A stretch of DNA of 64,000 nt from Ottowia beijingensis (GTDB lineage: Bacteria; Pseudomonadota; Gammaproteobacteria; Burkholderiales; Burkholderiaceae_C): assembly GCF_013423955.1 (NCBI RefSeq), contig NZ_JACCKX010000001.1:2294001-2358000 (forward strand), given 5' to 3'. Both the position numbers and the translations under genes were made by a program. Under the pieces are notes generated by a model. It was not told where the DNA came from and ran no database searches. It saw nothing but the letters and a program-made list of their open reading frames with translations. Shown one piece after another: positions 9,698-19,975 of this stretch. How positions within the stretch are numbered: the first letter of the stretch is position 1; each line of letters opens with the position of its first letter.

Positions 9698-10926
9698 ATG
9701 CCGCAGTTCCCCATGGTTCGCTGGGCTGCCCTGTTGTGGGGTTTGCCACTTTCTGGCCCGTGGGCCTGAACTACACCGCCTTTGTCGCCCTGGTGGCGGC
9801 CATGCTGTGGCAAGGCGATCTGCGTGCGCGCTTCGAACAGCTGCGCCAGCAGCCCAACTGGTGGCCCAGCCTGCTGTTTCTGGGCTGGGGCGGGCTGATC
9901 CTGCTGCTGGGCCCGCGCTACGCAGAAACCGCCTCCAACGCCCTGCACGCGCTGCGCATCGTGCTGATGCTGTGGCTGGTGCTGGCACTCACGGCTGAGG
10001 AAGCCGTGTGGGCGGTGCGCGGCTTCGTTCTGGGCCTGGTCGTCAGCCTGCTGCTGGTGGGGCTGCACCTGCTGGTGGGCCTGCCGCCCAGCCTGGTCTG
10101 GGACAGCATCGTGCGCTACGGCGGCAACAAGTCGCTGGCCAACGCCGTGCTGATGGCGCTGGCCGCCGTCAGCGGGCTGCTGGTGGCGCCGTGGCTGACG
10201 GGCCGTGCGCGGGTGGCGGCGATCGCCCTGTCGCTGGGCGCGCTGGGGGTGCTGCTGACCACGCTGTATTCACGCACCGCCTGGCTGATCGTGCTGGTGG
10301 CGGCGGCTGCCGGCGTGCTGCACCAACTGCGCGCGCAACGCCAGCGCCAGCTGTTGGCGCTGGCCGTGGCCGTGGCGCTGACGCTGTCGATCGGGCTGCT
10401 GACGCCCGGCGTCAAGGATCGGCTGGTGCTGGGGGTCGACGAGATCGTCAGCGCCCACCAGGGCGAGGCGGTGGGCATCGGCAGCAGCTGGGGCATCCGC
10501 TACCGGCTGTACGAGAAGACGCTGGACATGATCCACGAGCGCCCGCTGACGGGCTGGGGCATCGGTGCCTGGAACGACCAGTGGCGCCAGCGCGTGGACG
10601 CCACGCTGGCGGTCTCGAACATGCCGCACAACGACTTCCTGTGGATGGGTGCGCAGGCGGGCGTGCCGGGCGCGCTGCTGCTGCTGCTGATGGTGGCGGC
10701 CGGCCTGCCGCGCGCCTGGCAGCGGCATGACCTGAGTGGACGGCTGGGCGTGGTGGCGCTGCTCACCCTGCTGGTAGCGCTGGCCACCAATTCGGCGCTG
10801 CGCGACGCCTCGATCGGCCTGGCGCTGTGGTTCGTGGTGCTGGTGTGGCAGCGGCTGTCGACCGAGCCTTCGGAGCGGTGGACGCAGGCGCTGGCCGCGC
10901 CGCGCCGTGACGCCGCGTTAGCTTAA
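9698..10926 (+). CDS. O-antigen ligase family (WaaL/Wzy_C-type) membrane protein, one frame break
   Basis: Polytopic membrane protein of about 410 residues with some ten hydrophobic helices. It has the Wzy_C features of the family: a large central loop and the LTGWGIGAWNDQW and NMPHNDFLWMGAQAG segments with the conserved His. Members join O-antigen or other glycans to lipid A-core, or polymerise them. The true start is MPQFPMVRWAALLWG at 9698; one G is missing from the run at 9738-9741, after which the frame continues FATFWPVGLNYTAF. TACAAT at 9684-9689 resembles a -10 element close to the start. Convergent with the zinc-finger/ilvE pair. Confidence 0.75.
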
Positions 10927-10940
10927 AAGGTCCGGTCAGC

Positions 10941-11150
10941 TCAGTGGCCGTGCGCCACCGCCTCGCCCGCCTTGAGGCGGTAGACGGTGCCGCAGTACGG
11001 GCACTTGGCTTCGCCGCCGTGCGACAGGTTGAGGAACACGCGCGGGTGCGTGTTCCACAGCGCCATGCCGGCCTTGGGGTTGGGGCAGAAGGTTTCGCCG
11101 GCCGGGGTCAGGTCCTTGGCCAGCAGCTCGACGGCTTGGGGCGCAGTCAT
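10941..11150 (-). CDS. CHCC-type zinc-finger domain protein
   Basis: A 69-residue protein with the zf-CHCC pattern: ETFCPNP, WNTHPRVFL and CPYCGTVY, giving Cys-His-Cys-Cys ligands. In mitochondria and alphaproteobacteria this domain is the NDUFS6-like accessory of complex I; in Burkholderiales it is a conserved small protein commonly found beside ilvE. The ATG at 11150 is 11 bp past the ilvE stop, so it is probably co-transcribed. Specific role not known. Confidence 0.85.
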   Translation of the reverse strand: MTAPQAVELLAKDLTPAGETFCPNPKAGMALWNTHPRVFLNLSHGGEAKCPYCGTVYRLKAGEAVAHGH

Positions 11151-11161
11151 GGCGTGCTCCT

Positions 11162-12098
11162 TCAGACCTTGGCCAGCCAGTGCGCGTATGTCGCGTTCTT
11201 GCCGTTCACGATGTCGAAGAACGCGTTCTGCACCTTCTCGGTCACCGGGCCGCGCTGGCCGGCGCCGATCTGCACGCGGTCGAGTTCGCGGATGGGCGTC
11301 ACCTCGGCCGCCGTGCCGGTGAAGAACATCTCGTCGGCGATGTAGCACTCGTCGCGCGTGATGCGTTTCTGCACCACCTCGACACCCAGGTCCTTGGCGA
11401 TGTGCAGCACCGTGTTGCGGGTGATGCCGTTCAGCGCACCGGCCGACAGGTCGGGCGTGTAGATTACGCCGTCCTTGACGAGGAACACGTTCTCGCCCGC
11501 GCCTTCGCTCACGAAGCCGGCCGAGTCGAGCAGCAGGGCCTCGTCGTAGCCGTCGTCCAGTGCCTCCATGTTGGCCAGGATCGAGTTGCTGTAGTTGCTC
11601 ACCGCCTTGGCCTGCGTCATGGTGATGTTGACGTGGTGGCGGGTGTAGCTGCTGGTCTTGACGCGGATGCCTTTCTTGAGGCCCTCTTCGCCCAGGTAGG
11701 CGCCCCAGGCCCAGGCGGCGACCATCACGTGGATGGTGTTGCCCTTGGGGCTGACGCCGAGCTTCTCGGAGCCGATCCACACCAGCGGGCGGATGTAGCA
11801 GCTCTCCAGCGTGTTCGCGCGCACCACTTCCTTCTGCGCCTCGTTCACCTGCTCCTGCGAGAACGGCATCGGCATGCGCAGGATCTTGGCGCTGTTGAAC
11901 AGGCGCTGCGTGTGCTCCTCCAGGCGGAAGATGGCGGTGCCGTTCACCGTGTTGTAGGCGCGTACCCCTCGAAAGCGCCGCAGCCGTAGTGCAGCGTGTG
12001 CGTCAGCACGTGGATCTTGGCGTCGCGCCAGTCGACCAGCTGGCCGTCGAGCCAGATCTTGCCGTCGCGGTCGGCCATGGAGAGGGGGCAGTGCTCAT
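11162..12098 (-). CDS. ilvE: Branched-chain amino acid aminotransferase, two frame breaks
   Basis: PLP-dependent class IV aminotransferase that performs the last step of Val, Leu and Ile synthesis. It shows the family segments [10 protein letters not shown], the Lys in [12 protein letters not shown] that binds [25 protein letters not shown] and [12 protein letters not shown]. The full N-terminus ([19 protein letters not shown]) is recovered by adding one base to the run at 12084-12088 and another to the run at 11966-11969. Repaired length is about 312 residues, normal for IlvE. Such a conserved biosynthetic gene is unlikely to be a true pseudogene. TAGAAT on the minus strand at 12173-12178 is a possible -10. 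Confidence 0.92.
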
Positions 12099-12175
12099 GG
12101 GAAAGGTCCTGATGTCAGCGGTGAACCGCCGGGCCGGACGTGTGCAGCCTGCCGGCTCGGCGCAAAAGATCAATT

Positions 12176-12619
12176 CTAAGACTCGGCGCCGGGCGCGGGC
12201 AGGGGCGGGGCCGCGTCGGGCTCGCTGGGCACCGGCGGGCGCTGCAGCTGCCAACGCAGCAGGCGGCCGCCCTCAAACTCGGTGGTGACGTGCGAATCAC
12301 CGGGATCGCGCCAGCGGTACACCTCGGGCTCGGCGCCCTCGGCCGACAGGCGCTCGCCCAGCGAGCGCGTGAGCGCGATCACGTTCAGCAGCGGCATGCG
12401 GGGTTTGAGCTTGGCGTTCAGCATCACGGCGCTGCCGACGTAGCCGATGGGCCGGTCGGCGGCGCGCTTCATGATGGTCATGATGCGCGTGTAGTACAGC
12501 AGGAACCACAGCAGCAGGCCGCTGAACAGCAGGGCCAGCCCTGCGCCGCCGCCGGCCCGCCAGGCCATCGCGCCCAGTGCGATGGCGGCCATGAAGGTGA
12601 GAATGCGTTGCCACGTCAT
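12176..12619 (-). CDS. Conserved hypothetical two-TM membrane protein
   Basis: A 147-residue protein starting MTWQRILTFM. Two adjacent hydrophobic segments (about residues 5-20 and 24-42) are followed by a basic, probably cytoplasmic domain (KRAADRPIGYVGSAVML, RSLGERLSAEG). I recognise it only as a small membrane protein found near ilvE in Comamonadaceae; no catalytic motif is visible. The start was chosen at the second Met because it begins the hydrophobic region directly. Its stop codon overlaps a possible ilvE -10 element. Confidence 0.6.
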   Translation of the reverse strand: MTWQRILTFMAAIALGAMAWRAGGGAGLALLFSGLLLWFLLYYTRIMTIMKRAADRPIGYVGSAVMLNAKLKPRMPLLNVIALTRSLGERLSAEGAEPEVYRWRDPGDSHVTTEFEGGRLLRWQLQRPPVPSEPDAAPPLPAPGAES

Positions 12620-12657
12620 GGGGGCTGATTGTCGCAAACGCTCCACCTGGCCTGGTT

Positions 12658-12720
12658 CACAAGCCAAATCGGCCTGCAGGCGTCTTGTAGAAAGCGCAGG
12701 AAGCTATTATTAAAATAGCA
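12658..12720. repeat. Family A repeat abutting the proX 3' end
   Basis: Reads AAGCCAAATCGGCCTGCAGG then AAGCGCAGGAAGCTATTATT on the plus strand, matching the family A consensus. It lies immediately beyond the proX stop; its GCTATT..AATAGC inverted repeat could terminate proX transcription. Confidence 0.7.
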
Positions 12721-12721
12721 T

Positions 12722-13767
12722 TCAGCGCGCCGCCTGGCGGGCCTGCTGCAGCCAGCTGTCGAACAGCGTCTGGTGCGCTTTGATCCAGCCGTCGGTGTGG
12801 CGCTCGATGTCGCGCTCGGTGTTCTGGCCGTCGTTCATGGCGTTGTTCTGCGCCGTGATGTCGCCCACCGGCAGCTTCATCACCTGGAACAGCTTCTTGG
12901 CCGCAGGGTTGGCGTCGATGAAGGCGCGGTTGGCCACGATGCGCTGGTTGTTGATGACCGAGCCGTAGTTGCGGCCGTTGGGCAGCGCCGTGTCCTGCCC
13001 CGCCTGCGCGCCCGGCATGGCCGAGAACGGCACCTGCAGCCAGGTCACGTCCTGTCCCGGCACCATGACCGAGCTGACCCAGTACGGCGTCCAGGTGAAA
13101 TAGAACACCGGCTGCCCGGCCTTGAAGCGCTGAATGACGTCGGCGATCAGCGCCGAGTAGTTGCCGCTGACGTGGGTCACGGTGTCGCGCAGCTTGTAGG
13201 CCGTCAGTTGCGCCTCGATCTGGGCCTCGCAGCCCCAGCCGGGGTGCAGCCCGTCAGGTCGGCCTTGCCGTCGCCGTCGACGTCGAACAGCCTGGCGATG
13301 GCCGGGTCGGCCAGCTGGCTCAGGTTGGTGATGCCGTGCGCGTCGGCGGTTTTCTTGTCGACCAGATAGCCCTGGATGGCGCCGCCGGAGTAGGTGTTGT
13401 CGCGCCACAGCCTGGCCTCGCCGCCGGAGTTGTGGAAGTAGTTGTCGTGCAGCGGATCCCAGTGCGTGGCCAGGAAGGTGGCGTCGCCGTTGGCCAGCGC
13501 CAGGTGGCCGGTGGCGTATTCCACCTCGCGGATCGGCTTGACGTCGTAGCCCAGCTGCGTCAGCGCCTTCATGACCAGCAGGGTCTGGAAGGTTTCCTCG
13601 GCGATCGAGCTCTTGATGGGCTGCACCGTGACGCCCTGGCCGGGCAGTGGCGGGTCGGCGGCCAGGGCGGGCGCGGTCAGCGCCAGCGCGCAGGCGGACA
13701 GCGCGGCGGTAGCGAGGCGGCGCAGGATGGCCGCGGGGCGGGAGGGGTTGAGAACAGTGTGGGTCAT
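12722..13767 (-). CDS. proX: Glycine betaine/L-proline ABC transporter substrate-binding protein, one frame break
   Basis: Periplasmic binding protein of the ProVWX importer. A signal peptide (LATAALSACALALTAPALA) is followed by OpuAC-type sequence: GYDVKPIREVEYATGHLALA, FLATHWDPLHDNYFH, and TWTPYWVSSVMVPGQDVTWL, whose Trp/Tyr residues fit the aromatic cage that binds quaternary amines. One base is missing in the G run at 13241-13244 (plus strand), between DLTGC and GWGCEAQIEAQL. Repaired length about 348 residues. Start at 13767 follows AAGGAA. It lies about 170 bp downstream of proW in the operon proV-proW-proX, with a repeat in the gap. Confidence 0.88.
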
Positions 13768-13795
13768 GGAGTGGTTCCTTGGGTGATGGCTGATG

Positions 13796-13940
13796 ACCGC
13801 GCCTGGCGGCGCATGATCTCGGCCTGCGGCCTTCGATGACGGCGCCCATGGCGCCATGAATTCAGTCATGCGCCCGCAGGGCGCGTCATCGAAGGCAAAG
13901 CCGAGGTCATGGCGCGCCAGCGCCGGTCATTCGTCATGCT
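13796..13940. repeat. Family C repeat (GTCATTCGTCAT type) between proX and proW
   Basis: Contains TCATCGAAGGC, GAGGTCATGGCGC and GGTCATTCGTCATG, arranged as short inverted modules. A closely similar block lies between proW and proV at 15178-15325. Confidence 0.6.
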
Positions 13941-15173
13941 TCAGGCGGCGGCGGTTTGCGGTGTGGGCGAGGTGGCGGGCTGTGGGCGCGCACCACCCAG
14001 CAGCCGGCGCAGCAGGCCGATGGGGCCGCGCTGGTGCCAGGCGGCGCCGTGGCGTTCGGTGCGGGTCAGCGCCTGCGTCAGGCGGTCCAGCACGATGGCC
14101 AGAATCACGATGCCCAGGCCGCCCACGGTGGCCAGGCCCATGTCGAGCCGGCCGATGCCGCGCAGCACCATCAGGCCCAGGCCGCCGACGGCGATCATCG
14201 AGGCGATGACGACCATCGACAGGCTCAGCATCAGCGCCTGGTTGATGCCGGCCATGATCGACGGCATGGCCAGCGGCAGCTGCACGCGCGTCAGCAGTTG
14301 CCAGGGCGAGGCGCCGTAGGCCTGCGCGGCCTCGATCAGGTCGGGCCGCACCTGGCGGATGCCCAGGTTGGTGAGGCGCACGAGCGGCGGCAGCGCGAAG
14401 ATGATGGTGACGATGACGCCCGGCACGTTGCCGATGCCGAACAGCATCACCACCGGCACCAGGTAGACGAAGGCCGGCGTGGTCTGCATGGCGTCCAGCA
14501 GCGGGCGCACCAGCTGGTTGGCGCGGTCGCTGCGCGCCAGCCAGATGCCCAGCGGCAGGCCGATCAGCACGCAGAAGAACAGCGCGGTGAGCACCAGCGA
14601 CAGCGTGGTCATCGATTCGCCCCAGATGCCCAGCAGGCCCAGCCCCAGCAGCGAGGCCAGCGTGGCCACGGCCAGCCGCCCGCCGGCGATCTGCCAGGCC
14701 AGCAGCGACAGGATGCCGATCATCACCAGCGTGGGCGGGTACAGCAGCACGGCCTCCACGCCCGACAGCAGCGCATCCACCGGCTGGCGCATCACTTGGA
14801 AGGCGGGGCGGAACTGGTCGACGAACCAGCCCAGCGCCTGGTTGATCCAGGCCTGCACCGGCAGCGCGCCGTCGAACCAGCGGGCGATGGCGCTGGTGGC
14901 CTCGGCGGCGTCGGCGGCCGCGCCGGGCAGGGCGTCGGAGGCCGAGAGCAGGCCGTCGCCCGTCGCGGTTACGTCGCGAGTCACCGCTTCGGGGCCACCC
15001 AGCCATTCGGGGTTGGCGTCGCTGGGCGGGGCCTGGTAGGGGTCCTGAAACTCGGTGGGTGTCTGCGCGGCGGTGACATCGCGCGTCACGGCGGCGGGGC
15101 CGCCCAGCCACTCGGGGTTGGCGTCGGTGGGCGGGGCTTGGTAGGGGTCGATGAAGTTCGTTGTAGTGCTCAT
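13941..15173 (-). CDS. proW: Glycine betaine/L-proline ABC transporter permease with duplicated N-terminal segment
   Basis: Inner-membrane permease of the ProVWX osmoprotectant importer, 410 residues. The BPD_transp_1 domain occupies about residues 175-375 and includes the EAA loop ([20 protein letters not shown]). Unusually, the N-terminal cytoplasmic tail holds a tandem duplication: [26 protein letters not shown] at about residues 9-34, repeated as [26 protein letters not shown] at about 43-69. ProW proteins normally have a long N-terminal tail, but this internal copy is striking. Start ATG at 15173. Lies between proV and proX, each separated by about 150 bp of family C repeat. Confidence 0.9.
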   Translation of the reverse strand: MSTTTNFIDPYQAPPTDANPEWLGGPAAVTRDVTAAQTPTEFQDPYQAPPSDANPEWLGGPEAVTRDVTATGDGLLSASDALPGAAADAAEATSAIARWFDGALPVQAWINQALGWFVDQFRPAFQVMRQPVDALLSGVEAVLLYPPTLVMIGILSLLAWQIAGGRLAVATLASLLGLGLLGIWGESMTTLSLVLTALFFCVLIGLPLGIWLARSDRANQLVRPLLDAMQTTPAFVYLVPVVMLFGIGNVPGVIVTIIFALPPLVRLTNLGIRQVRPDLIEAAQAYGASPWQLLTRVQLPLAMPSIMAGINQALMLSLSMVVIASMIAVGGLGLMVLRGIGRLDMGLATVGGLGIVILAIVLDRLTQALTRTERHGAAWHQRGPIGLLRRLLGGARPQPATSPTPQTAAA

Positions 15174-15177
15174 GAGG

Positions 15178-15325
15178 TTTCTCTGGCGTCAATGACGTCG
15201 CTGTGCTCCATGACTTCGGCTTCGCCTTCGATGACGGCGCTTCGCGCCATGACGGTGTGGTCATGCGCCCGCAGGGCGCGTCATCGATGGCCGCAGGCCG
15301 AGGTCATGCGCTCGTCAGGGCGCGG
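15178..15325. repeat. Family C repeat between proW and proV
   Basis: Modules GCGCGTCATCGATGGCCG, GCCGAGGTCATGCG and CTTCGGCTTCGCCTTCGATG repeat the 13796-13940 block. It fills the whole gap between two operon genes, so the transcript presumably reads through it. Confidence 0.6.
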
Positions 15326-16576
15326 TCATGCGACGGCGGCTTCGGCCGGGGCGGCTTCAGGCAGCGGGTTGCCGTCGGCGTCGGTGTAGGGGTCGAGGAA
15401 GGTGAGCAGCCGGTTCTTGCTGACGGTGCCGATGAAGCGCCCGTCCTCGGCCACCACCGGCAGCGGCGCCGGCTGCGCCACCATCAGGCGGTACAGCTCG
15501 GTGATCGGCGTGTCGGCCGGCACCGGCTCCACGGCGGGCACAAAGGCGTGCGTCAGCCCCAGCGGGCCGTCATGCCCGTGCAGCGCCTTGCGCAGCGAAT
15601 CGGCCGACACGGCGCCCAGGTAGCGGTGGCGCGGATCGACCACGTAGGCCCATTCGCGGTCCTGGTCCTGCAGGCGTTTGAGCGCCGGGCGGCAGCCGCG
15701 CGTGGGGCTTTCGGAGACTTCCACTTGCGTCTTGCGGGCGATGTCACCGGCCTTGAACACGGCCGCCTGGTCCACGCCGCGCACGAACTGGCGCACGTAG
15801 TCGTCGGCCGGCTGGCGCAGGATTTCCTCCGGCGTGCCCACCTGCACCACCTGGCCGTCCTTCATGATGGCCACGCGGTCGCCGATGCGCATGGCCTCGT
15901 CCAGGTCGTGCGAGATGAAGACGATGGTGCGGCGCTTGACCTGCTGCAGGCGCAGCAGCTCGTCCTGCATCTCGGTGCGGATGATGGGGTCGAGGGCCGA
16001 GAAGGCCTCGTCCATCAGCAGGATCGACGGGTCGGCCGCCAGCGCGCGCGCCAGGCCCACGCGTTGCTGCATGCCGCCCGACAGTTCGTCGGGGTAGCTG
16101 GCGGCCCACACGGCCAGGCCCACCTGCTCCAGCGCGGCACGGGCGGCGGCCTCGCGTTCGCCCAGCGGCACGCCGGCCAGCTCCAGCCCGAAGGCGGTGT
16201 TCTGCAGCACCGTCAAATGCGGCAGCAGCGCGAACGACTGGAACACCATGCTGATGTGCTTGCGGCGGAAGTCGCGCAGTTGCTTGTCGTTGTATTGCGC
16301 GATGTCCTCGCCGTCGACCACGATGCGGCCGACCGTCGGCTCGATCAGGCGGTTGAACATGCGCACCAGGGTCGATTTGCCCGAGCCCGACAGGCCCATG
16401 ACGACGAAGATTTCGCCCGGCTCGATGGTGAAACTGGCGTCGAACACGCCGATCGACTGCCCGGTCTGGGCCACGATGTCCTGCTTGGCGACGCCCTGGC
16501 GTGCCAGGTCCAGCGCGCGTTCGGGTGCGTCGCCAAACACCTTGAACAGGTGCTCGATCACGATTTGCTTGGCCAC
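15326..16576 (-). CDS. proV: Glycine betaine/L-proline ABC transporter ATP-binding protein
   Basis: ATPase of ProVWX, 416 residues. Walker A is GLSGSGKST, signature motif [14 protein letters not shown], Walker [14 protein letters not shown], followed by the H-loop FISHDLDEA. Two CBS domains occupy the C-terminal third ([14 protein letters not shown].., [15 protein letters not shown]); in OpuA these gate transport by ionic strength. The start is GTG at 16576 ([15 protein letters not shown]) because a strong GGAGGAA ribosome site sits 5-6 bases upstream; the open frame extends further but without family sequence. First gene of the operon. Confidence 0.92.
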   Translation of the reverse strand: MAKQIVIEHLFKVFGDAPERALDLARQGVAKQDIVAQTGQSIGVFDASFTIEPGEIFVVMGLSGSGKSTLVRMFNRLIEPTVGRIVVDGEDIAQYNDKQLRDFRRKHISMVFQSFALLPHLTVLQNTAFGLELAGVPLGEREAAARAALEQVGLAVWAASYPDELSGGMQQRVGLARALAADPSILLMDEAFSALDPIIRTEMQDELLRLQQVKRRTIVFISHDLDEAMRIGDRVAIMKDGQVVQVGTPEEILRQPADDYVRQFVRGVDQAAVFKAGDIARKTQVEVSESPTRGCRPALKRLQDQDREWAYVVDPRHRYLGAVSADSLRKALHGHDGPLGLTHAFVPAVEPVPADTPITELYRLMVAQPAPLPVVAEDGRFIGTVSKNRLLTFLDPYTDADGNPLPEAAPAEAAVA

Positions 16577-16847
16577 GGGGTTCCTCCGGTTCTTCAGGGC
16601 AACCGGGCCGCGGCAGGAATGCTTCGAGGACGACGCCAATGACGCCGACAACGGGAGGCTGTGCGAATGCCGGGGCCTGGTTGCGGGTAATGGGTGATGT
16701 CGCGGGCTCCGCCAGGAACCCGCGCGGTGGGCGATGTGCGGCGTGGCGCGCGCAGCAAGTCCACCTGAGGAAGGGCGATCAAGCCGCCCCAGAAAGCCGG
16801 GGTGACAAGGCGGGCGGGCCGCTGCACCGGGGCTTGGAAAGTCGGGC

Positions 16848-16853
16848 ATTATA
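16848..16853 (-). promoter_or_regulatory. Candidate -10 box for proV
   Basis: Perfect TATAAT on the minus strand in the context GAGTTATAATGCCCGAC, about 272 bp before the proV start. No good -35 is visible at 16-18 bp, so a regulated or activator-dependent promoter is possible. Confidence 0.45.
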
Positions 16854-16996
16854 ACTCAATGAGCATGAAGACCGCGCGGCGCTGCGGTGTTCGGTAATGA
16901 AGCGCGGTGCCGGCACGCGTGGCCAAGGGCGCGCCCGGCGGTGTGTGGTGCCAGGGTGTGGCGCGGGTTTTGACGGGGGACTTGTTGAATTTCCTT

Positions 16997-17085
16997 GATT
17001 ATTAAAATAGCCTTTAGCGCCCGCATGACGGGCGCCAGCAGCTTCTGTATTGATACTGGAACACCGCGCCAAATGGATGTCGCTT
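16997..17085. repeat. Family A repeat, extended form
   Basis: ATTAAAATAGCC, AGCGCCCGCATGACGGGCGC and CAGCAGCTTCTGTATTGATA are followed by ACACCGCGCCAAATGGATGT. The second half matches the extended copy at 38651-38752 (ACCGCGCCAAATAGCTAT). Confidence 0.7.
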
Positions 17086-17223
17086 GTTTTGGCACCCAAG
17101 CCGTGCAAGACAGCTGCTGCGGGCGGCTGGCGCGGGCCCATGCGGATGCGGCGCGGCCGCGGGGTGTGCGAACATCGCTTTTTGTGCCTGTTGGCCCTGC
17201 TTACACAGAAAGGTGACTTCCTC

Positions 17224-18200
17224 ATGAAACGCATTGCTTCTCGTCGTCTGGCGGTTGGTGCCCTGGCCGCCGTGGCCGCGCTGGTGGCCGCGCCCTGGGC
17301 CCACGCGCAGGTCAAGACCGTTGGCATCACCGCCATCGTCGACCACCCCGCGCTCGATTCGGTGCGCAAGGGCGTGCAGGACGAGCTGAAGGCGCTGGGC
17401 TGGGAAGAGAGCAAGAACCTGCGGGTGGCCTACCAGAGCGCGCAGGGCAACACCGCCACCGCGGGCCAGATCGCGCGCAAGTTCGCCGGCGACAAGGTGG
17501 ACGCCATCGTTGCCATCGCCACGCCCAGCGCCCAGGCCGCCGTGGCCGCCACCAAGAACATCCCGGTCGTCTTCACCGCCGTGACCGACCCGGTGGCCGC
17601 CAAGCTGGTGAAGGACTGGCAGCCCTCCGGCACCAACGTGACCGGCGTCTCCGACGCGCTGCCGCTGGCCGCGCAGATGGACCTGCTGCTGAAGGTGAAG
17701 CCCGGCGCCAAGCGCGTGGGCTACGTCTACAGCCCGGGCGAGGTCAACTCCACCATCGTGCTGAAGGATCTGAAGGCCGAGCTGCAAAAGCGCGGCATGA
17801 CCGTGGCCGAGGCCGCCGCGCCGCGCACGGTGGACATCCCCAGCGCCGCCAAGAGCCTGGTGGGCAAGGTGGACGTGATCTACACCACCACCGACAACAA
17901 CGTGGTGTCGGCCTACGAATCGATGGTGCGCGTGGCGCAGGAGGCCAAGCTGCCGCTGGTGGCCGCCGACACCGACTCGGTCAAGCGCGGCGCCACCGCC
18001 GCCCTGGGCATGAACTACTACGACCTGGGCCGCCAGACCGGCAAGATCGTCGACCGCATCCTGAAGGGCACCAAGCCGGGCGAGATCGCCCCGAGGTGGG
18101 CGCCAAGATGTCGCTGATGGTGAACCCCGGCGCGGCCGAGAAGCAGGGCATCACGCTGCCGGAGAGCCTGATCAAGGAAGCCGCCGACGTGGTGAAGTGA
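17224..18200 (+). CDS. ABC transporter substrate-binding protein (ABC_sub_bind family), one frame break
   Basis: Periplasmic binding protein of a Trp/Tyr-type (TrpX-like) ABC importer. A clear signal peptide (MKRIASRRLAVGALAAVAAL..AHAQ) is followed by family segments VKTVGITAIVDHPALDSVRK, GDKVDAIVAIATPSAQA, NIPVVFTAVTDPV and DVIYTTTDNNVVSAYE. One C is missing in the run at 18099-18102; the true end reads PEVGAKMSLMVNPGAAEKQG and stops at 18200. Repaired length about 325 residues. AGAAAGGTGA ribosome site. It heads an operon with a permease and an ATPase. The ligand is not determinable; aromatic amino acids are a family-based guess. Confidence 0.82.
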
Positions 18201-18277
18201 CGCCGGCGAAATAAAATCGCGTGTTTGACACCGGCGCCCGCGTGGCGCCGGTGCTGTTTTCAGGGAGCGCTCTGCCC

Positions 18278-19173
18278 ATGTCCATGCTTTCGCTGATGGG
18301 CGCGCTGGAAATCGGTCTCATCTTCGCGCTGGTGGCGCTGGGGGTGTGGATCTCGTTCCGCGTGCTCGACTTTCCCGACCTCACGGCCGACGGCAGCTTT
18401 CCGCTGGGCGGCGCGGTGGCGGCCGTGCTCATCGTGGGCGGCTGGAACCCTGGCTGGCCTGCGGCGTGGCGGCGCTGGCCGGCGCGGGCGCGGGCCTGGT
18501 CACCGGCTGGCTGAACGTGCGGCTGAACATCCTGCAGCTGCTGGCGTCGATCCTGACCATGATCGCGCTGTACTCGATCAACCTGCGCATCATGGGCGCG
18601 CCCAACGTGCCGCTGCTGGGCGAGCCGACGGTGTTCGCGCCCTTCGTGGGCGAAGGCAGCGCCTACTGGGTGCAGCCGCTGGTGCTGGCCGTGATCGTGC
18701 TGGCGGTGAAGCTGGCGCTGGACTGGTTCTTCGCCTCGCAGACCGGGCTGGCGCTGCGCGCCACCGGCGCCAACCCGCGCATGGCGCGCGCGCAGGGCAT
18801 CCCGACCGGGCGGCTGACGATGGGCGGCATGGCGCTGTCGAACGCGCTGATCGCGCTGGGCGGCGCGCTGTACGTGCAGACGCAGGGCGGCTCCGACATC
18901 TCGATGGGCCTGGGCACCATCGTCATCGGCCTGGCGGCGGTCATCATCGGCGAGACGCTGATGCCCAGCCGCGCGCTCATCATCATCACCCTGGCCACGG
19001 TGGTGGGCGCGGTGCTGTACCGCCTGTTCATCGCGCTGGCGCTGCAGGCCGACTTCATTGGCCTGCAGGCGCAGGATTTGAACCTGATCACTGCCGTGCT
19101 GGTGGGTGTGGCGCTGGTGCTGCCCAAGCTGAAGGCCGCTGCGCCGCAAGCCGGTACCGACGGGAGGCCGCCC
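18278..19173 (+). CDS. ABC transporter permease (BPD_transp_2 type), one frame break, no stop before the ATPase
   Basis: Membrane component of the importer headed by the 17224 gene, with about eight hydrophobic helices. Family sequence includes ALVALGVWISFRVLDFPDLT, LNILQLLASILTMIALYSIN, and GLGTIVIGLAAVIIGETLMP. One C is missing near 18448-18450 (GGWNP to WLACGVAALAG). The frame then runs without a stop straight into the ATPase gene. A single-base change would create an ATGA overlap at the junction, so the apparent fusion may be an artefact. Start ATG 18278, with AGGGAG upstream. Confidence 0.8.
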
Positions 19174-19968
19174 ATGATGGAGCTGCGCGGTCTGCACAAG
19201 ACCTTCAACCCCGGCACGCCGATCGAGAACCCGGCGCTGCGCGGCGTCAGCCTGAACATCGCGGCGGGCGAGTTCGTCACCGTCATCGGCAGCAACGGCT
19301 CGGGCAAGTCGACCACGCTCAACGCCATCAGCGGCGATTTGATGGTGGACGACGGCCAGATCGTCATCGACGGCCGCGACGTGACCAAGCTGAACGCCTG
19401 GCAGCGCGCCGGCCTGGTGGCGCGCGTGTTCCAGGACCCGATGGCCGGCACCTGCGAGGCGCTCAGCATCGAGGAGAACCTGGCCCTGGCCTGGCAGCGC
19501 GGCCAGCGCCGCGGCCTGGGCCGCGCCGTGCGGCCCGAGCTGCGCACGCTGTTCCGCGAGCGGCTGGCGCACCTGAACCTGGGGCTGGAAAACCGCCTGG
19601 GCGACCGCATGGGCCTGCTCTCGGGCGGGCAGCGCCAGGCCGTCAGCCTGCTGATGGCGGCGCTGCGCCCCTCGCGCATGCTGCTGCTGGACGAACACAC
19701 CGCTGCGCTCGACCCCAAGACGGCGGCCTTTGTGCTGCAGCTGACCGACCAGATCGTGGCCGAGAACCAGCTGACCACGCTGATGGTCACGCACTCGATG
19801 CGCCAGGCGCTGGACCACGGCACGCGCACCGTGATGCTGCACCAGGGGCAGGTGGTGCTCGACGTATCGGGCGACGAGCGCGCCCGCATGGACGTGCCCG
19901 ACCTACTGGCGATGTTCGAGCGCACGCGCGGCGAGAAGGTGAGCGACGACGCGTTGCTGCTGGGGTGA
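19174..19968 (+). CDS. ABC transporter ATP-binding protein
   Basis: ATPase of the same importer, about 264 residues: Walker A GSNGSGKST, Q-loop ARVFQDPMAG, signature LLSGGQRQAVSLLMA, Walker B MLLLDEHTAALDP, H-loop LMVTHSMRQAL. A good ribosome site (GGGAGG, 6-8 bases before ATG) supports independent initiation, even though the permease frame is open through this point. Operon order is binding protein, permease, ATPase. Confidence 0.85.
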   Translation: MMELRGLHKTFNPGTPIENPALRGVSLNIAAGEFVTVIGSNGSGKSTTLNAISGDLMVDDGQIVIDGRDVTKLNAWQRAGLVARVFQDPMAGTCEALSIEENLALAWQRGQRRGLGRAVRPELRTLFRERLAHLNLGLENRLGDRMGLLSGGQRQAVSLLMAALRPSRMLLLDEHTAALDPKTAAFVLQLTDQIVAENQLTTLMVTHSMRQALDHGTRTVMLHQGQVVLDVSGDERARMDVPDLLAMFERTRGEKVSDDALLLG

Positions 19969-19975
19969 GTGGCGG

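Larger units (their letters stand above)
16577..17223. other. Divergent intergenic region upstream of proV and the second ABC importer
   Basis: 647 bp without a supported gene. It holds the proV promoter candidate and a leader of about 265 bp, an A/T-rich stretch, one extended family A repeat (16997-17085), and the upstream region of the substrate-binding-protein gene. Short open frames here show no recognisable family. Confidence 0.6.
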
